NCBI GenBank assembly: GCA_013372965.1
Contig: JABXIR010000240.1
Coordinates: 1 to 7,512 of the forward strand
DNA from: Gammaproteobacteria bacterium
GTDB taxonomy: Bacteria > Pseudomonadota > Gammaproteobacteria > Pseudomonadales > DSM-25080
Direction of reading: 5' to 3'
DNA length: 7,512 nucleotides
Shown here: positions 1 to 6,664 of the stretch, one piece after another
How positions within the stretch are numbered: position 1 is the stretch's first letter
Layout: the number at the start of each line of letters is the position of its first letter
The notes under the pieces: generated by a model
What the model saw: only the letters and a program-made list of their open reading frames with translations
What the model was told of the DNA's origin: nothing
The model's database searches: none
Translations under genes and position numbers: made by a program

Positions 1-788
1 ACCATACAGCCGATGTTGCCATCAAGCGCTACGTAGTTAAGCTCGAACTTCGCTGCGTGTGCTTCACGCTCATCTTCCTGCGAAGGATCGTGCATTTCCT
101 GAAGGTCTTTATGACGGTAAACTGCGTTACCATCAATGGCGACTTTCGCGTCTAGACAGTGAAGGTTGCCTTCGTCAGTGATCACCAATGGGTTGATCTC
201 TAGAAGCGCAAGATCTTTCTCTTCGAACATCTTCGCTAGACCGAGGAAAATGTGAGTGAACTGTTTGATCTGAACACCTTCAAGGCCAAGCTGGAACGCG
301 AGCTCACGTGCTTGGTAAGGCTGAGCACCAGTCACCGGATCGATAATTGCTTGAAGAATTTTCTCTGGAGTTTCTTCTGCAACTTTTTCAATTTCAACAC
401 CGCCTTCGGTAGACGCCATGAAAATGATACGACGAGTCGAACGGTCTACAACCGCACCGAGGTAAAGTTCTTTAGCGATATCGGTACAGGTCTCAACTAA
501 GATCTTTGAAACTGGCTGGCCGTTTTCGTCAGTTTGGTAAGTAACGAGATTCTTACCCAACCAGTTTGCAGCGAATGCGTGAATGTCGTCGAAGTTGTTC
601 AACAACTTAACACCGCCAGCCTTACCACGGCCGCCAGCGTGAACCTGAGCTTTAACAACCCACATGTCACCGCCGATTTTTTTCGCTGCTTCAACAGCTT
701 CTTCAGGTGTGTCGCAGGCAATGCCATCGGACACTGGTAGGCCATACTGACGGAACAGTTGCTTACCCTGATACTCGTGCAAGTTCAT
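1..788 (-). CDS. sucC: Succinyl-CoA synthetase (ADP-forming) beta subunit, 5' part
   Basis: Beta subunit of succinyl-CoA synthetase, which with SucD interconverts succinyl-CoA and succinate with ADP/ATP (or GDP/GTP) in the cytoplasm. The frame starts at an ATG at 788 (MNLHEYQGKQLF) and stays open to the left edge, giving 262 codons plus two bases; the E. coli protein has 388 residues, so about the last third is outside the window. It aligns without gaps to the E. coli protein as I recall it. The ATP-grasp nucleotide site is visible: Lys46 and Gly53 in VVKAQVHAGGRGKAGG (43-59), Glu99 in ILVE, Asn199 in EINPLV and Asp213 in CLDAK. The cut falls in GNIGCMV, just before the Asn equivalent to E. 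coli Asn264. An AGGTGG ribosome binding site (796-801) lies 7 bases before the ATG. sucD is expected next, beyond the edge. The gap from lpd is 106 bases and contains a terminator-like hairpin. Confidence 0.97.
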   Translation of the reverse strand, partial: MNLHEYQGKQLFRQYGLPVSDGIACDTPEEAVEAAKKIGGDMWVVKAQVHAGGRGKAGGVKLLNNFDDIHAFAANWLGKNLVTYQTDENGQPVSKILVETCTDIAKELYLGAVVDRSTRRIIFMASTEGGVEIEKVAEETPEKILQAIIDPVTGAQPYQARELAFQLGLEGVQIKQFTHIFLGLAKMFEEKDLALLEINPLVITDEGNLHCLDAKVAIDGNAVYRHKDLQEMHDPSQEDEREAHAAKFELNYVALDGNIGCM

Positions 789-825
789 TTTATTACCACC
801 TATTTTTTCCCATTCGGGAATGTAG

Positions 826-877
826 AAAAAGCGCTAAAGTTCAAAGCCAACTCTGGGGAATGCTTCGAACTTTGCGC
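826..877 (-). terminator. Long terminator-like hairpin between lpd and sucC
   Basis: Read on the minus strand, GCGC plus AAAGTTCGAAGC (862-877) pairs with GCTTTGAACTTT plus GCGC (831-847). The inner 12 base pairs include one G-U pair, the outer four pairs are reached past a single bulged A (835), and the loop is 14 bases (848-861). Five T residues follow directly (826-830), as in an intrinsic terminator. It starts about 18 bases after the lpd stop and ends about 37 bases before the sucC start. I see no good sigma70 promoter downstream of it, so sucC expression would need readthrough or a promoter inside or upstream of the hairpin. It could instead be a processing or 3'-end stabilising structure. 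The structure is seen directly; its activity is inferred. Confidence 0.7.
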
Positions 878-894
878 CCCATTAAAAATTCAAA

Positions 895-2337
895 TTACTT
901 ACGGCGTTTGCGGTTCGCTACGTGAATCGCGTGTCCGTTTACAGCCAAGGCCGCTTCTTTGATCGTCTCAGACAATGTTGGGTGAGACGCAACGATCATA
1001 CCGATGTCTTCTGCCGTCGCCCCAAACTCCATTGCAATCGCAATTTGCTGAGTCAGGTCTGCTGCAGATGGGCCGATAATGTGACAACCCAAAATACGAT
1101 CAGTCTTCGCGTCTGCGATCATCTTAACCGTGCCTTTAGCCTCATTTGCTGCCATCGCACGACCAGAAGCCGCGAATGGGAACAAGCCGACATTATAGTC
1201 GATGCCGCTTGATTTCACTTGCTCTTCAGTTTGACCAACCGCGGCGATCTCTGGGTGTGTGTAGATAACACTTGGAATAATATCGTAGTTAATCTCAGGC
1301 TTTTGACCAGCGATGCGCTCAGCGACCATAACGCCCTCTTCAGAGCCTTTGTGCGCAAGCATCGGACCACGAACAACGTCGCCACATGCATAGACACCTG
1401 GAACACCTGTTTCGCAGTGCTCGTTCACGTAGATGAAGCCACGTTCATCTAACTGTACACCGCTGTCTTCTGAAAGCAGACCATCCGTGTAGGGACGACG
1501 ACCGACACAAACGATGAGTTTGTCAAACACGATGTTTTCACTTTCACCTTTCGTATTTTCGTAGGTGACTTCGACTTCTTTACCATTGAGCTTAGAGCCA
1601 GTAACGCGCGCACCCAGACGGATATCAATACCTTGTGAAGTGAAAGTCTTCTTGGCTTCTTTGGCAATTTGCTGGTCCATCATAAACAAGAAGTTTTCCT
1701 GTGCCTCTAGGCACACGACTTCCGAACCTAAGCGAGCCCATACGGAACCCAACTCGAGACCAATAACACCCGCACCGATGACACCTAAGCGCTTAGGGAC
1801 TTCGGTGAACTCAAGTGCGCCGGTTGAATCAACGATTACATCGTTGTCGATTGGCGCGACAGGAATGTTGATTGGGCTTGAACCCGTACAAAGGAGCACG
1901 TGCTCGGCGTCAATGGTTTCCACCTCACCCTCAAGCGGTGTAAATTCCACCTGCTTGTTTGCTAACAATTTACCTTTACCCTTGAGGCTCTCAACCCCAT
2001 TGGCCTTGAACAATGCGCCTACACCACCCGTCAGGTTTTTCACGATTTGATCCTTACGACCAATCATGGTGTCAACGTTCATCGAGACATCGCCAGTACT
2101 AATGCCGTGGATATCGAATGCGTCTTTTGCTTCGTGATACTTCCAAGACGAGTCGAGTAACGCTTTCGACGGAATACAACCTACGTTCAAGCACGTTCCA
2201 CCTAGGGTAGGCTTACCTGACTTGTCGACCATTTTGTCGATACAAGCGGTTTTTAGACCAAGCTGAGCAGCGCGAATCGCCGCGACATAACCCGCGGGAC
2301 CTGCACCAATGACTACTACATCAAACTTTTTAGACAT
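895..2337 (-). CDS. lpd: Dihydrolipoamide dehydrogenase (E3)
   Basis: FAD-dependent E3 component, which reoxidises the dihydrolipoyl group on SucB and reduces NAD+. The protein has 480 residues, normal for the family. Domains in order: FAD-binding Rossmann fold with VVIGAGPAGYVAA (8-20); redox-active disulfide Cys49/Cys54 in GGTCLNVGCIPSK; LCTGS (149-153) in the ATG-like motif; NAD-binding fold GVIGAGVIGLELG (185-197); second FAD contact YACGD at about 312-320; C-terminal dimer interface with the catalytic pair His452 and Glu457 in HPTLSE. The tail is basic (ANRKRRK), as in Pseudomonas-type LpdG. Its place directly after sucB (28-base gap) indicates an E3 serving the 2-oxoglutarate dehydrogenase complex, although it may also be shared with other complexes. 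The start at 2337 is fixed by the conserved N-terminus; the ribosome binding site is modest (AGG at 2345-2347, 7-base spacing). Oddities are Cys150 where Ala is usual and an unusual loop at 213-221. Pseudomonas would call this gene lpdG. Confidence 0.97.
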   Translation of the reverse strand: MSKKFDVVVIGAGPAGYVAAIRAAQLGLKTACIDKMVDKSGKPTLGGTCLNVGCIPSKALLDSSWKYHEAKDAFDIHGISTGDVSMNVDTMIGRKDQIVKNLTGGVGALFKANGVESLKGKGKLLANKQVEFTPLEGEVETIDAEHVLLCTGSSPINIPVAPIDNDVIVDSTGALEFTEVPKRLGVIGAGVIGLELGSVWARLGSEVVCLEAQENFLFMMDQQIAKEAKKTFTSQGIDIRLGARVTGSKLNGKEVEVTYENTKGESENIVFDKLIVCVGRRPYTDGLLSEDSGVQLDERGFIYVNEHCETGVPGVYACGDVVRGPMLAHKGSEEGVMVAERIAGQKPEINYDIIPSVIYTHPEIAAVGQTEEQVKSSGIDYNVGLFPFAASGRAMAANEAKGTVKMIADAKTDRILGCHIIGPSAADLTQQIAIAMEFGATAEDIGMIVASHPTLSETIKEAALAVNGHAIHVANRKRRK

Positions 2338-2365
2338 TCTGATACCTAAACCTTAAAAAATTCTG

Positions 2366-3565
2366 TTACACGCCAAGGAGGATACGAGCCGGATCTTCAA
2401 GTAAGTCTTTGATCGTTACTAGGAAGCTCACAGCCTCTTTACCGTCGATTAGACGGTGGTCATAGCTCAATGCCAAGTACATCATAGGACGAACCACAAC
2501 TTGACCGTTCTCCGCCATTGGGCGCTCTTGGATTTTGTGCATCCCTAAGATGGCCGCTTGAGGCGGGTTAAGAATCGGCGTCGAAAGTAACGAGCCAAAC
2601 ACGCCGCCATTCGTAATAGTGAAGGTACCGCCGGTCATTTCATCCATACCGAGCTTGCCGTCGCGACCACGAAGACCAAAATCACGAATGGTATTTTCGA
2701 TTTGAGCCATGGACATATTTTCGGTGTTGCGAAGTACTGGGACAACCAAACCTTTTTCAGTAGAAACGGCGACACCGACATCTTGGAAACCGTGGTACAC
2801 GATATCGTTGCCGTCGATTGAAGCGTTAACTGCTGGATACTTACGAAGCGCTTCAGTGGCTGCCTTCACAAAGAAGCTCATAAAGCCAAGACGAGTACCG
2901 CCATTCACTTTCTCAAACTGATCTTTGTACTTGTTACGAAGATCCATCACCGGCTGCATGTTCACTTCATTGAACGTTGTAAGCATGGCAGTTGACTGAG
3001 ACGCGTCTAGGAGACGCTCTGCAATACGAGCACGCATACGTGTCATTGGGACACGTTTTTCAGTGCGCTCGCCCGCTGGCATTTCAATTTCTTTCGACGC
3101 AGCCTTTGGAGCTGGCGCTGCTACTGGAGCGGGAGACGCTGAATGGTTAGCTACGTCTTCTTTGGTCACTAAACCGCCTTTGCCTGTACCTGTGATGGAC
3201 GCAGGATCGATGCCTTTCTCTGCAGCCAACTTACGCGCCGCAGGAGAAAGTACGCTCTCTGCGTCTGAGCTTGATGCGATGGGTGCCGCTTCTTCTGAAG
3301 CTGCCGCCGGAGCAGCACTCGCCGCTGCGCCTTCAGCGATAAACGCAATGACTTCATTACTTTGAATGGTATCGCCTTCGCCTTTGAGAGTTTTTTCAAG
3401 TACGCCGTCTACTGGAGAAACAACTTCAAGTACCACTTTGTCTGTTTCAATTTCAACGATGAGTTCATCACGTTCAACCGCTTCACCCGGTTGCTTAATC
3501 CAAGCTGCGATAGTGCCGTCTTGAACGGATTCTGGGAACGTCGGTGCCTTGATTTCAATAGCCAT
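2366..3565 (-). CDS. sucB: 2-Oxoglutarate dehydrogenase E2, dihydrolipoamide succinyltransferase
   Basis: Core E2o subunit that takes the succinyl group from SucA on a swinging lipoyl arm and transfers it to CoA. The protein has 399 residues (E. coli 405). Domains in order: one lipoyl domain (1-77) with the lipoylated Lys43 in EIETDKVVLEV; an Ala-rich flexible linker (80-103); a peripheral-subunit-binding domain (105-139, LSPAARKLAAEKGID and GTGKGGLVTKEDV) that holds E3; a second Ala/Pro linker (143-158); and the catalytic trimer-forming domain (about 168-399). The last contains TFTITNGGVFGS and the catalytic SYDHRLIDG motif with His370 and Asp374. A single lipoyl domain plus this catalytic sequence separates it from the pyruvate E2 (AceF). 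The stop is 28 bases before lpd and the start 52 bases after sucA. The ribosome binding site is weak (GGGCGAG at 3574-3580, 8 bases from the ATG). Confidence 0.98.
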   Translation of the reverse strand: MAIEIKAPTFPESVQDGTIAAWIKQPGEAVERDELIVEIETDKVVLEVVSPVDGVLEKTLKGEGDTIQSNEVIAFIAEGAAASAAPAAASEEAAPIASSSDAESVLSPAARKLAAEKGIDPASITGTGKGGLVTKEDVANHSASPAPVAAPAPKAASKEIEMPAGERTEKRVPMTRMRARIAERLLDASQSTAMLTTFNEVNMQPVMDLRNKYKDQFEKVNGGTRLGFMSFFVKAATEALRKYPAVNASIDGNDIVYHGFQDVGVAVSTEKGLVVPVLRNTENMSMAQIENTIRDFGLRGRDGKLGMDEMTGGTFTITNGGVFGSLLSTPILNPPQAAILGMHKIQERPMAENGQVVVRPMMYLALSYDHRLIDGKEAVSFLVTIKDLLEDPARILLGV

Positions 3566-3586
3566 TTTTTATGCTCGCCCTTTTGC

Positions 3587-3605
3587 TGCGGGGGTGACCC
3601 CCGCA
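3587..3605 (-). other. GC-rich hairpin between sucA and sucB
   Basis: A perfect inverted repeat with nine-base arms around one central base; on the plus strand the arms are TGCGGGGGT (3587-3595) and ACCCCCGCA (3597-3605). In RNA this would give a very stable seven- or eight-pair stem with a tiny loop. On the coding (minus) strand it is followed by GCAAAAGG, not a T run, so it is not an intrinsic terminator. It begins 12 bases after the sucA stop and ends just before the weak sucB ribosome binding site. A role in protecting the sucA mRNA 3' end or in setting sucB translation is plausible but inferred. Confidence 0.6.
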
Positions 3606-3617
3606 TTTGTTCACAAA

Positions 3618-6452
3618 TTATACATCTAACGCTTCAGCTAAGAAACGTCGTTGTTCTTCCAAGTGTAAGCTCATTGAGCCAGCCGCAGGAGCTGCAGATG
3701 CCTCGCGTCCAACGTAGCTTAACTGCAGCGATTCATCATGTTCGCGAACCGCGCGATGCAAATGATGCTGACTTGAATACCAAGCCCCTTGGTTCATCGG
3801 CTCTTCTTGACACCAAACCACATCTTTGAGGTTAGTGTATGGCGCCAACACCTCTTTCAGGTCTTCGTGTGGGAATGGGTAGAGTTGCTCGATACGAACA
3901 AACGCAACATCTTCTTTGCCCGCTTCCTCACGTGCTTCTACTAGATGGTAATAAACCTTACCCGAACAAAGCACTACGCGCTTCACCTTAGTTGGGTCGA
4001 CTGAAGGGTCCTGAAGGACGCTCTGGAAGCCTCCTTCTGCTAGATCTTCAAGCGTCGATGTCGCCAAAGGATGACGCAAGATCCACTTAGGACTCATGAC
4101 TACCAACGGACGGCGCATTTTACGAATCACCTGTCGGCGTAGCATGTGATACACCTGTGCAGGGGTCGTAGGAATACATACTTGGATATTGTGCTCAGCA
4201 CACAATTGTAAGAATCGCTCAAGACGAGCAGATGAATGCTCTGGGCCCTGACCTTCATAACCGTGCGGCAACAACATGGTCAGACCGCAAAGGCGACCCC
4301 ACTTGTGCTCACCGGAGGTAATAAACTGGTCGATCACGACCTGCGCACCATTGGCGAAGTCACCAAACTGAGCCTCCCAAACAATTAGCGCGTTTGGTCG
4401 AGTAGTTGCATAACCATACTCGAATGCAAGAACGGCTTCTTCCGACAGCAACGAATCATGAATCGTGAAACGCGGCTGGTCCTCGGAGATATGCTTCAGC
4501 GGAACATAACATTCGGCATCTGACTGCGAATGAACCACAGCGTGACGGTGAGAGAACGTGCCTCGGCCAACATCCTGACCGGTCAATCGAACGCTTGCAC
4601 CGTGGTCTAGCACTGACGCATAAGCCAGAACTTCCGCCATACCCCAGTTAATCGGTAGAGCGCCCGCGGCCATCTTACGACGGTCATCGTAAATCTTCGC
4701 GACTTGACGCTGCAAAACCACGCCATCTGGTACTTCGCACACCTTTTGGCCCAGTTCTTTTAGGCGCTTCATTGGCATTGAGGTATCGCCCTCTGCCGTC
4801 CAGTCGTGTCCTAGATAAGAAGACCAATCGACAAATAACGAAGTATCGGGTTCTGACACCAGTGCATTAGCCACATGTTCACCACTGTCGAGCTTCGCAC
4901 GATAATCATTCATCATGGCTTTCGGGAAGCCCTTCTCAACAACGCCTTCACTCTCGAGTTTAGAAGCATACAGATTGAACGTGCTCTTCTGCGTCTTGAT
5001 CTTCTTGTACATGAGAGGTTGAGTCGCTGACGGCTCGTCAGTTTCGTTGTGACCACGACGACGGTAGCAGACCAAGTCGATGACCACGTCTTTCTTAAAC
5101 TCGTTGCGATAGTCAGTCGCTAACTGGGTAACGAACAATACTGCTTCTGGGTCATCACCATTGACGTGCAAGATGGGTGCTTCAATCATTTTAGCAACAT
5201 CAGTACAGTACAGCGTTGAACGAGCGTCCTCTTGTTTGTTCGTGGTAAAGCCAACCTGGTTGTTTAATACAATATGTATCGTACCACCGGTGCCGTAAGC
5301 ACGTGTTTGAGACATTTGAAATGTCTCCATGACGACACCCTGACCGGCAAACGCCGCGTCACCATGAATAACGACTGGAACGACCGTATTGCGCACTTCA
5401 TCGTCACGTCGGTCTTGGCGAGCTCGAACTGAGCCTTCGACCACAGGCGAGACAATTTCAAGGTGCGACGGGTTAAATGCCATCGCTAAGTGAACTTCGC
5501 CGCCTGGCGTCATCACGTTCGACGAGAAGCCTTGGTGGTACTTTACGTCACCCGATGTATCGACGAGGGTTTTGCCCTCGAATTCGTCGAACAGGTCGGC
5601 TGGGTTTTTACCCAAAATATTGACCAAGGTATTTAAACGACCTCGGTGTGCCATACCAATGACGATTTCCTTAGCGCCGTGCGATCCAGCGCGCTGGATT
5701 AGTTCATCCAACATCGGAATCATTGATTCGCCACCCTCAAGGCCAAATCGCTTGGTACCAGGATATTTGGAATCTAGATGTTTCTCTAAACCTTCTGCCG
5801 CGGTAAGACGCTCGAGTAAGTGCTTTTTCACATCGGCTGAAAACTTAGGCTTCGCACGAACGCTTTCTGTACGTTGTTGCAGCCAGCGTTTTTCTTCAAG
5901 GTCGGTAATGTGCATGGTCTCGACACCCACCGATCCACAATAGGTCTCGTTTAGGGCGTCGACGATCTCACGGAGAGAAACCTCTGCCGGCAAGTCGAAG
6001 AACGTTGAGCCTGTTTGGAATTTGGTATCAAGATCGGCTTTAGACAGCTTGTGATAATGCAGGTCGAGGGACGGGGCCGAATCGACATGAGCGATGCCCA
6101 ATGGGTCGAGCTTTGCCGCTTGATGACCGCGCGATCGATACGCTGCAATGAGCTCCATGACCGCAACTTGCTTGCGCTCGTATTCGATGTCAGCTGAACC
6201 TTCACCGCGAACTACGACCGGGCGGGCTAGGTTTTTACCGAGCAGTTCAAACTGATGAATCACATCAGAGTGAGGGACGTCTGGAGTAACCACTCCTTCT
6301 ACACGTGGAAGCTTCTCGAAGTATCCACGCCAATCTTCTGGAACCTGATTAGGATCGTGAAGATAGGTTTCATAAAGTTGTTCAACGTACGCCGCATTGC
6401 CACCTGACACGTGTGAGGTTAGCAACTTTGCAGCCATTGAGTTCTCTTGCAT
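3618..6452 (-). CDS. sucA: 2-Oxoglutarate dehydrogenase E1 component
   Basis: Thiamine-diphosphate-dependent E1o, which decarboxylates 2-oxoglutarate and succinylates the lipoyl group of SucB. The protein has 944 residues (E. coli 933), complete and unbroken. The N-terminal segment (GGNAAYVEQLYETYLHDP, about 18-35) is the usual E2/E3-interaction region. His269 in GMAHRGRLN and His306 in VKYHQGF match E. coli catalytic residues His260 and His298. The ThDP/Mg site is visible as GDA (364-366) followed by NNQ (397-399), then GDDPEAV (432-438) and CYRRRGHNE (462-470). The second transketolase-like half contains GRGTFSHRHAVVH around His635, followed by LSEEAVLAFEYGYA and IWEAQFGDFANGAQ. The start at 6452 (MQENSM) is preferred over the internal Met6 because GGTGGA lies 6 bases upstream and related proteins begin MQ-S/E. 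It follows sdhB after a 212-base gap with a terminator, so it probably has its own promoter. Confidence 0.98.
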   Translation of the reverse strand: MQENSMAAKLLTSHVSGGNAAYVEQLYETYLHDPNQVPEDWRGYFEKLPRVEGVVTPDVPHSDVIHQFELLGKNLARPVVVRGEGSADIEYERKQVAVMELIAAYRSRGHQAAKLDPLGIAHVDSAPSLDLHYHKLSKADLDTKFQTGSTFFDLPAEVSLREIVDALNETYCGSVGVETMHITDLEEKRWLQQRTESVRAKPKFSADVKKHLLERLTAAEGLEKHLDSKYPGTKRFGLEGGESMIPMLDELIQRAGSHGAKEIVIGMAHRGRLNTLVNILGKNPADLFDEFEGKTLVDTSGDVKYHQGFSSNVMTPGGEVHLAMAFNPSHLEIVSPVVEGSVRARQDRRDDEVRNTVVPVVIHGDAAFAGQGVVMETFQMSQTRAYGTGGTIHIVLNNQVGFTTNKQEDARSTLYCTDVAKMIEAPILHVNGDDPEAVLFVTQLATDYRNEFKKDVVIDLVCYRRRGHNETDEPSATQPLMYKKIKTQKSTFNLYASKLESEGVVEKGFPKAMMNDYRAKLDSGEHVANALVSEPDTSLFVDWSSYLGHDWTAEGDTSMPMKRLKELGQKVCEVPDGVVLQRQVAKIYDDRRKMAAGALPINWGMAEVLAYASVLDHGASVRLTGQDVGRGTFSHRHAVVHSQSDAECYVPLKHISEDQPRFTIHDSLLSEEAVLAFEYGYATTRPNALIVWEAQFGDFANGAQVVIDQFITSGEHKWGRLCGLTMLLPHGYEGQGPEHSSARLERFLQLCAEHNIQVCIPTTPAQVYHMLRRQVIRKMRRPLVVMSPKWILRHPLATSTLEDLAEGGFQSVLQDPSVDPTKVKRVVLCSGKVYYHLVEAREEAGKEDVAFVRIEQLYPFPHEDLKEVLAPYTNLKDVVWCQEEPMNQGAWYSSQHHLHRAVREHDESLQLSYVGREASAAPAAGSMSLHLEEQRRFLAEALDV

Positions 6453-6458
6453 TGCAAG

Positions 6459-6464
6459 TCCACC
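6459..6464 (-). promoter_or_regulatory. sucA ribosome binding site
   Basis: GGTGGA on the minus strand, 6 bases before the ATG at 6452. It favours that start over the in-frame ATG five codons downstream. Confidence 0.65.
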
Positions 6465-6471
6465 AATTTAT

Positions 6472-6485
6472 GACGCCATCGCGTC
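6472..6485 (-). other. Small hairpin just upstream of the sucA ribosome binding site
   Basis: On the minus strand GACGC-GATG-GCGTC forms a five-pair stem with a four-base loop. It ends seven bases before the GGTGGA site. It could modestly affect ribosome access; chance occurrence is also quite possible. Confidence 0.3.
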
Positions 6486-6506
6486 GTTTACCACGATCGA
6501 ATCCGT

Positions 6507-6537
6507 GAAAAGGCGGATGCTAATGCAAACCGCCTCT
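6507..6537 (-). other. Terminator-like or attenuator-like hairpin in the sucA leader
   Basis: On the minus strand AGGCGG (6530-6535) pairs with CCGCCT (6511-6516). Inside, TGC (6525-6527) can pair with GCA (6518-6520) around an ATTA loop, and outward extension through a G-U pair to 6537 is possible. Only three or four T residues follow (6508-6511, partly in the stem), so termination would be weak. It lies about 55-85 bases before the sucA start, between any promoter in the upstream half of the gap and the gene. That position fits a 5' UTR element or attenuator. The structure is seen; its role is inferred. Confidence 0.4.
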
Positions 6538-6551
6538 CATGGATCCTTGAA

Positions 6552-6586
6552 ATACTGTAACGAGAGTTTGTTTCTCTTAACTTACA
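6552..6586 (-). promoter_or_regulatory. Candidate sucA promoter region (weak)
   Basis: The only promoter-like pair I can find in the gap is TTAAGA as a -35 (about 6577-6582), then 17 bases and CAGTAT (about 6554-6559), or an overlapping TACAGT, as a -10. Both are poor matches to the sigma70 consensus. The case for a promoter here rests mainly on the terminator just upstream and the 212-base length of the gap. The -35 overlaps the palindrome at 6575-6594, as an operator would. Confidence 0.2.
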
Positions 6587-6594
6587 AGTTAAGA
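6575..6594. promoter_or_regulatory. 20-base palindrome, possible operator for sucA
   Basis: TCTTAACTTACAAGTTAAGA is a perfect inverted repeat with nine-base arms around a two-base centre. It is AT-rich and followed by no T run, so it looks more like a binding site for a dimeric regulator than an RNA terminator. It lies between the terminator after sdhB and the sucA leader. I cannot assign it to a regulator: the spacing does not fit the ArcA direct-repeat box, and the sequence lacks the GGT/ACC core of PdhR-type GntR operators. Confidence 0.45.
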
Positions 6595-6627
6595 CTAAAA
6601 CGAGCAGATTTCCTGCCTCTCGCGTAC

Positions 6628-6656
6628 AAAAAAGAGGGCCTTTCAATGGCCCTTCT
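6628..6656 (-). terminator. Intrinsic terminator after sdhB
   Basis: On the minus strand AGGGCC (6648-6653), a seven-base loop (6641-6647) and GGCCCT (6635-6640) form a six-pair GC-rich stem, extendable by further pairs past one mismatch. It is followed by C and six T residues (6628-6633). It starts nine to twelve bases after the sdhB stop. This is a canonical Rho-independent terminator for the sdh genes. If it is leaky, some transcripts would continue into sucA. Confidence 0.85.
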
Positions 6657-6664
6657 AAATATTT

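Noticed and set aside
252..740. Plus-strand open frames opposite sucC
   Set aside because: The minus-strand frame here is an ungapped match to SucC, so these are shadows.
805..820. Short inverted repeat TTCCC-GAAT-GGGAA in the sucC leader
   Set aside because: A five-pair stem with a four-base loop is seen, but it is too short to support a separate call.
789..850. Separate sucC promoter downstream of or within the hairpin
   Set aside because: TACATT could serve as a -10, but the sequence 17 bases upstream (GCTTTG) is a poor -35 and better -35-like words are at the wrong spacing.
1565..2050. Plus-strand open frame of 161 codons opposite lpd
   Set aside because: It lies wholly antisense to a clearly real lpd, has no recognisable domain, and shows low-complexity composition typical of a shadow frame.
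3063..3365. Plus-strand open frame of 100 codons rich in Ala/Ser
   Set aside because: It is the complement of the Ala/Pro-rich linkers of sucB; the skewed codons there keep the opposite strand open.
3587..3616. Plus-strand terminator (GC hairpin followed by TTTGTT)
   Set aside because: There is no plus-strand gene upstream that it could end; the T-rich stretch is short and broken.
5572..5943. Plus-strand open frame of 123 codons opposite sucA
   Set aside because: Antisense to the conserved His269 region of sucA; no known motif or supporting context.
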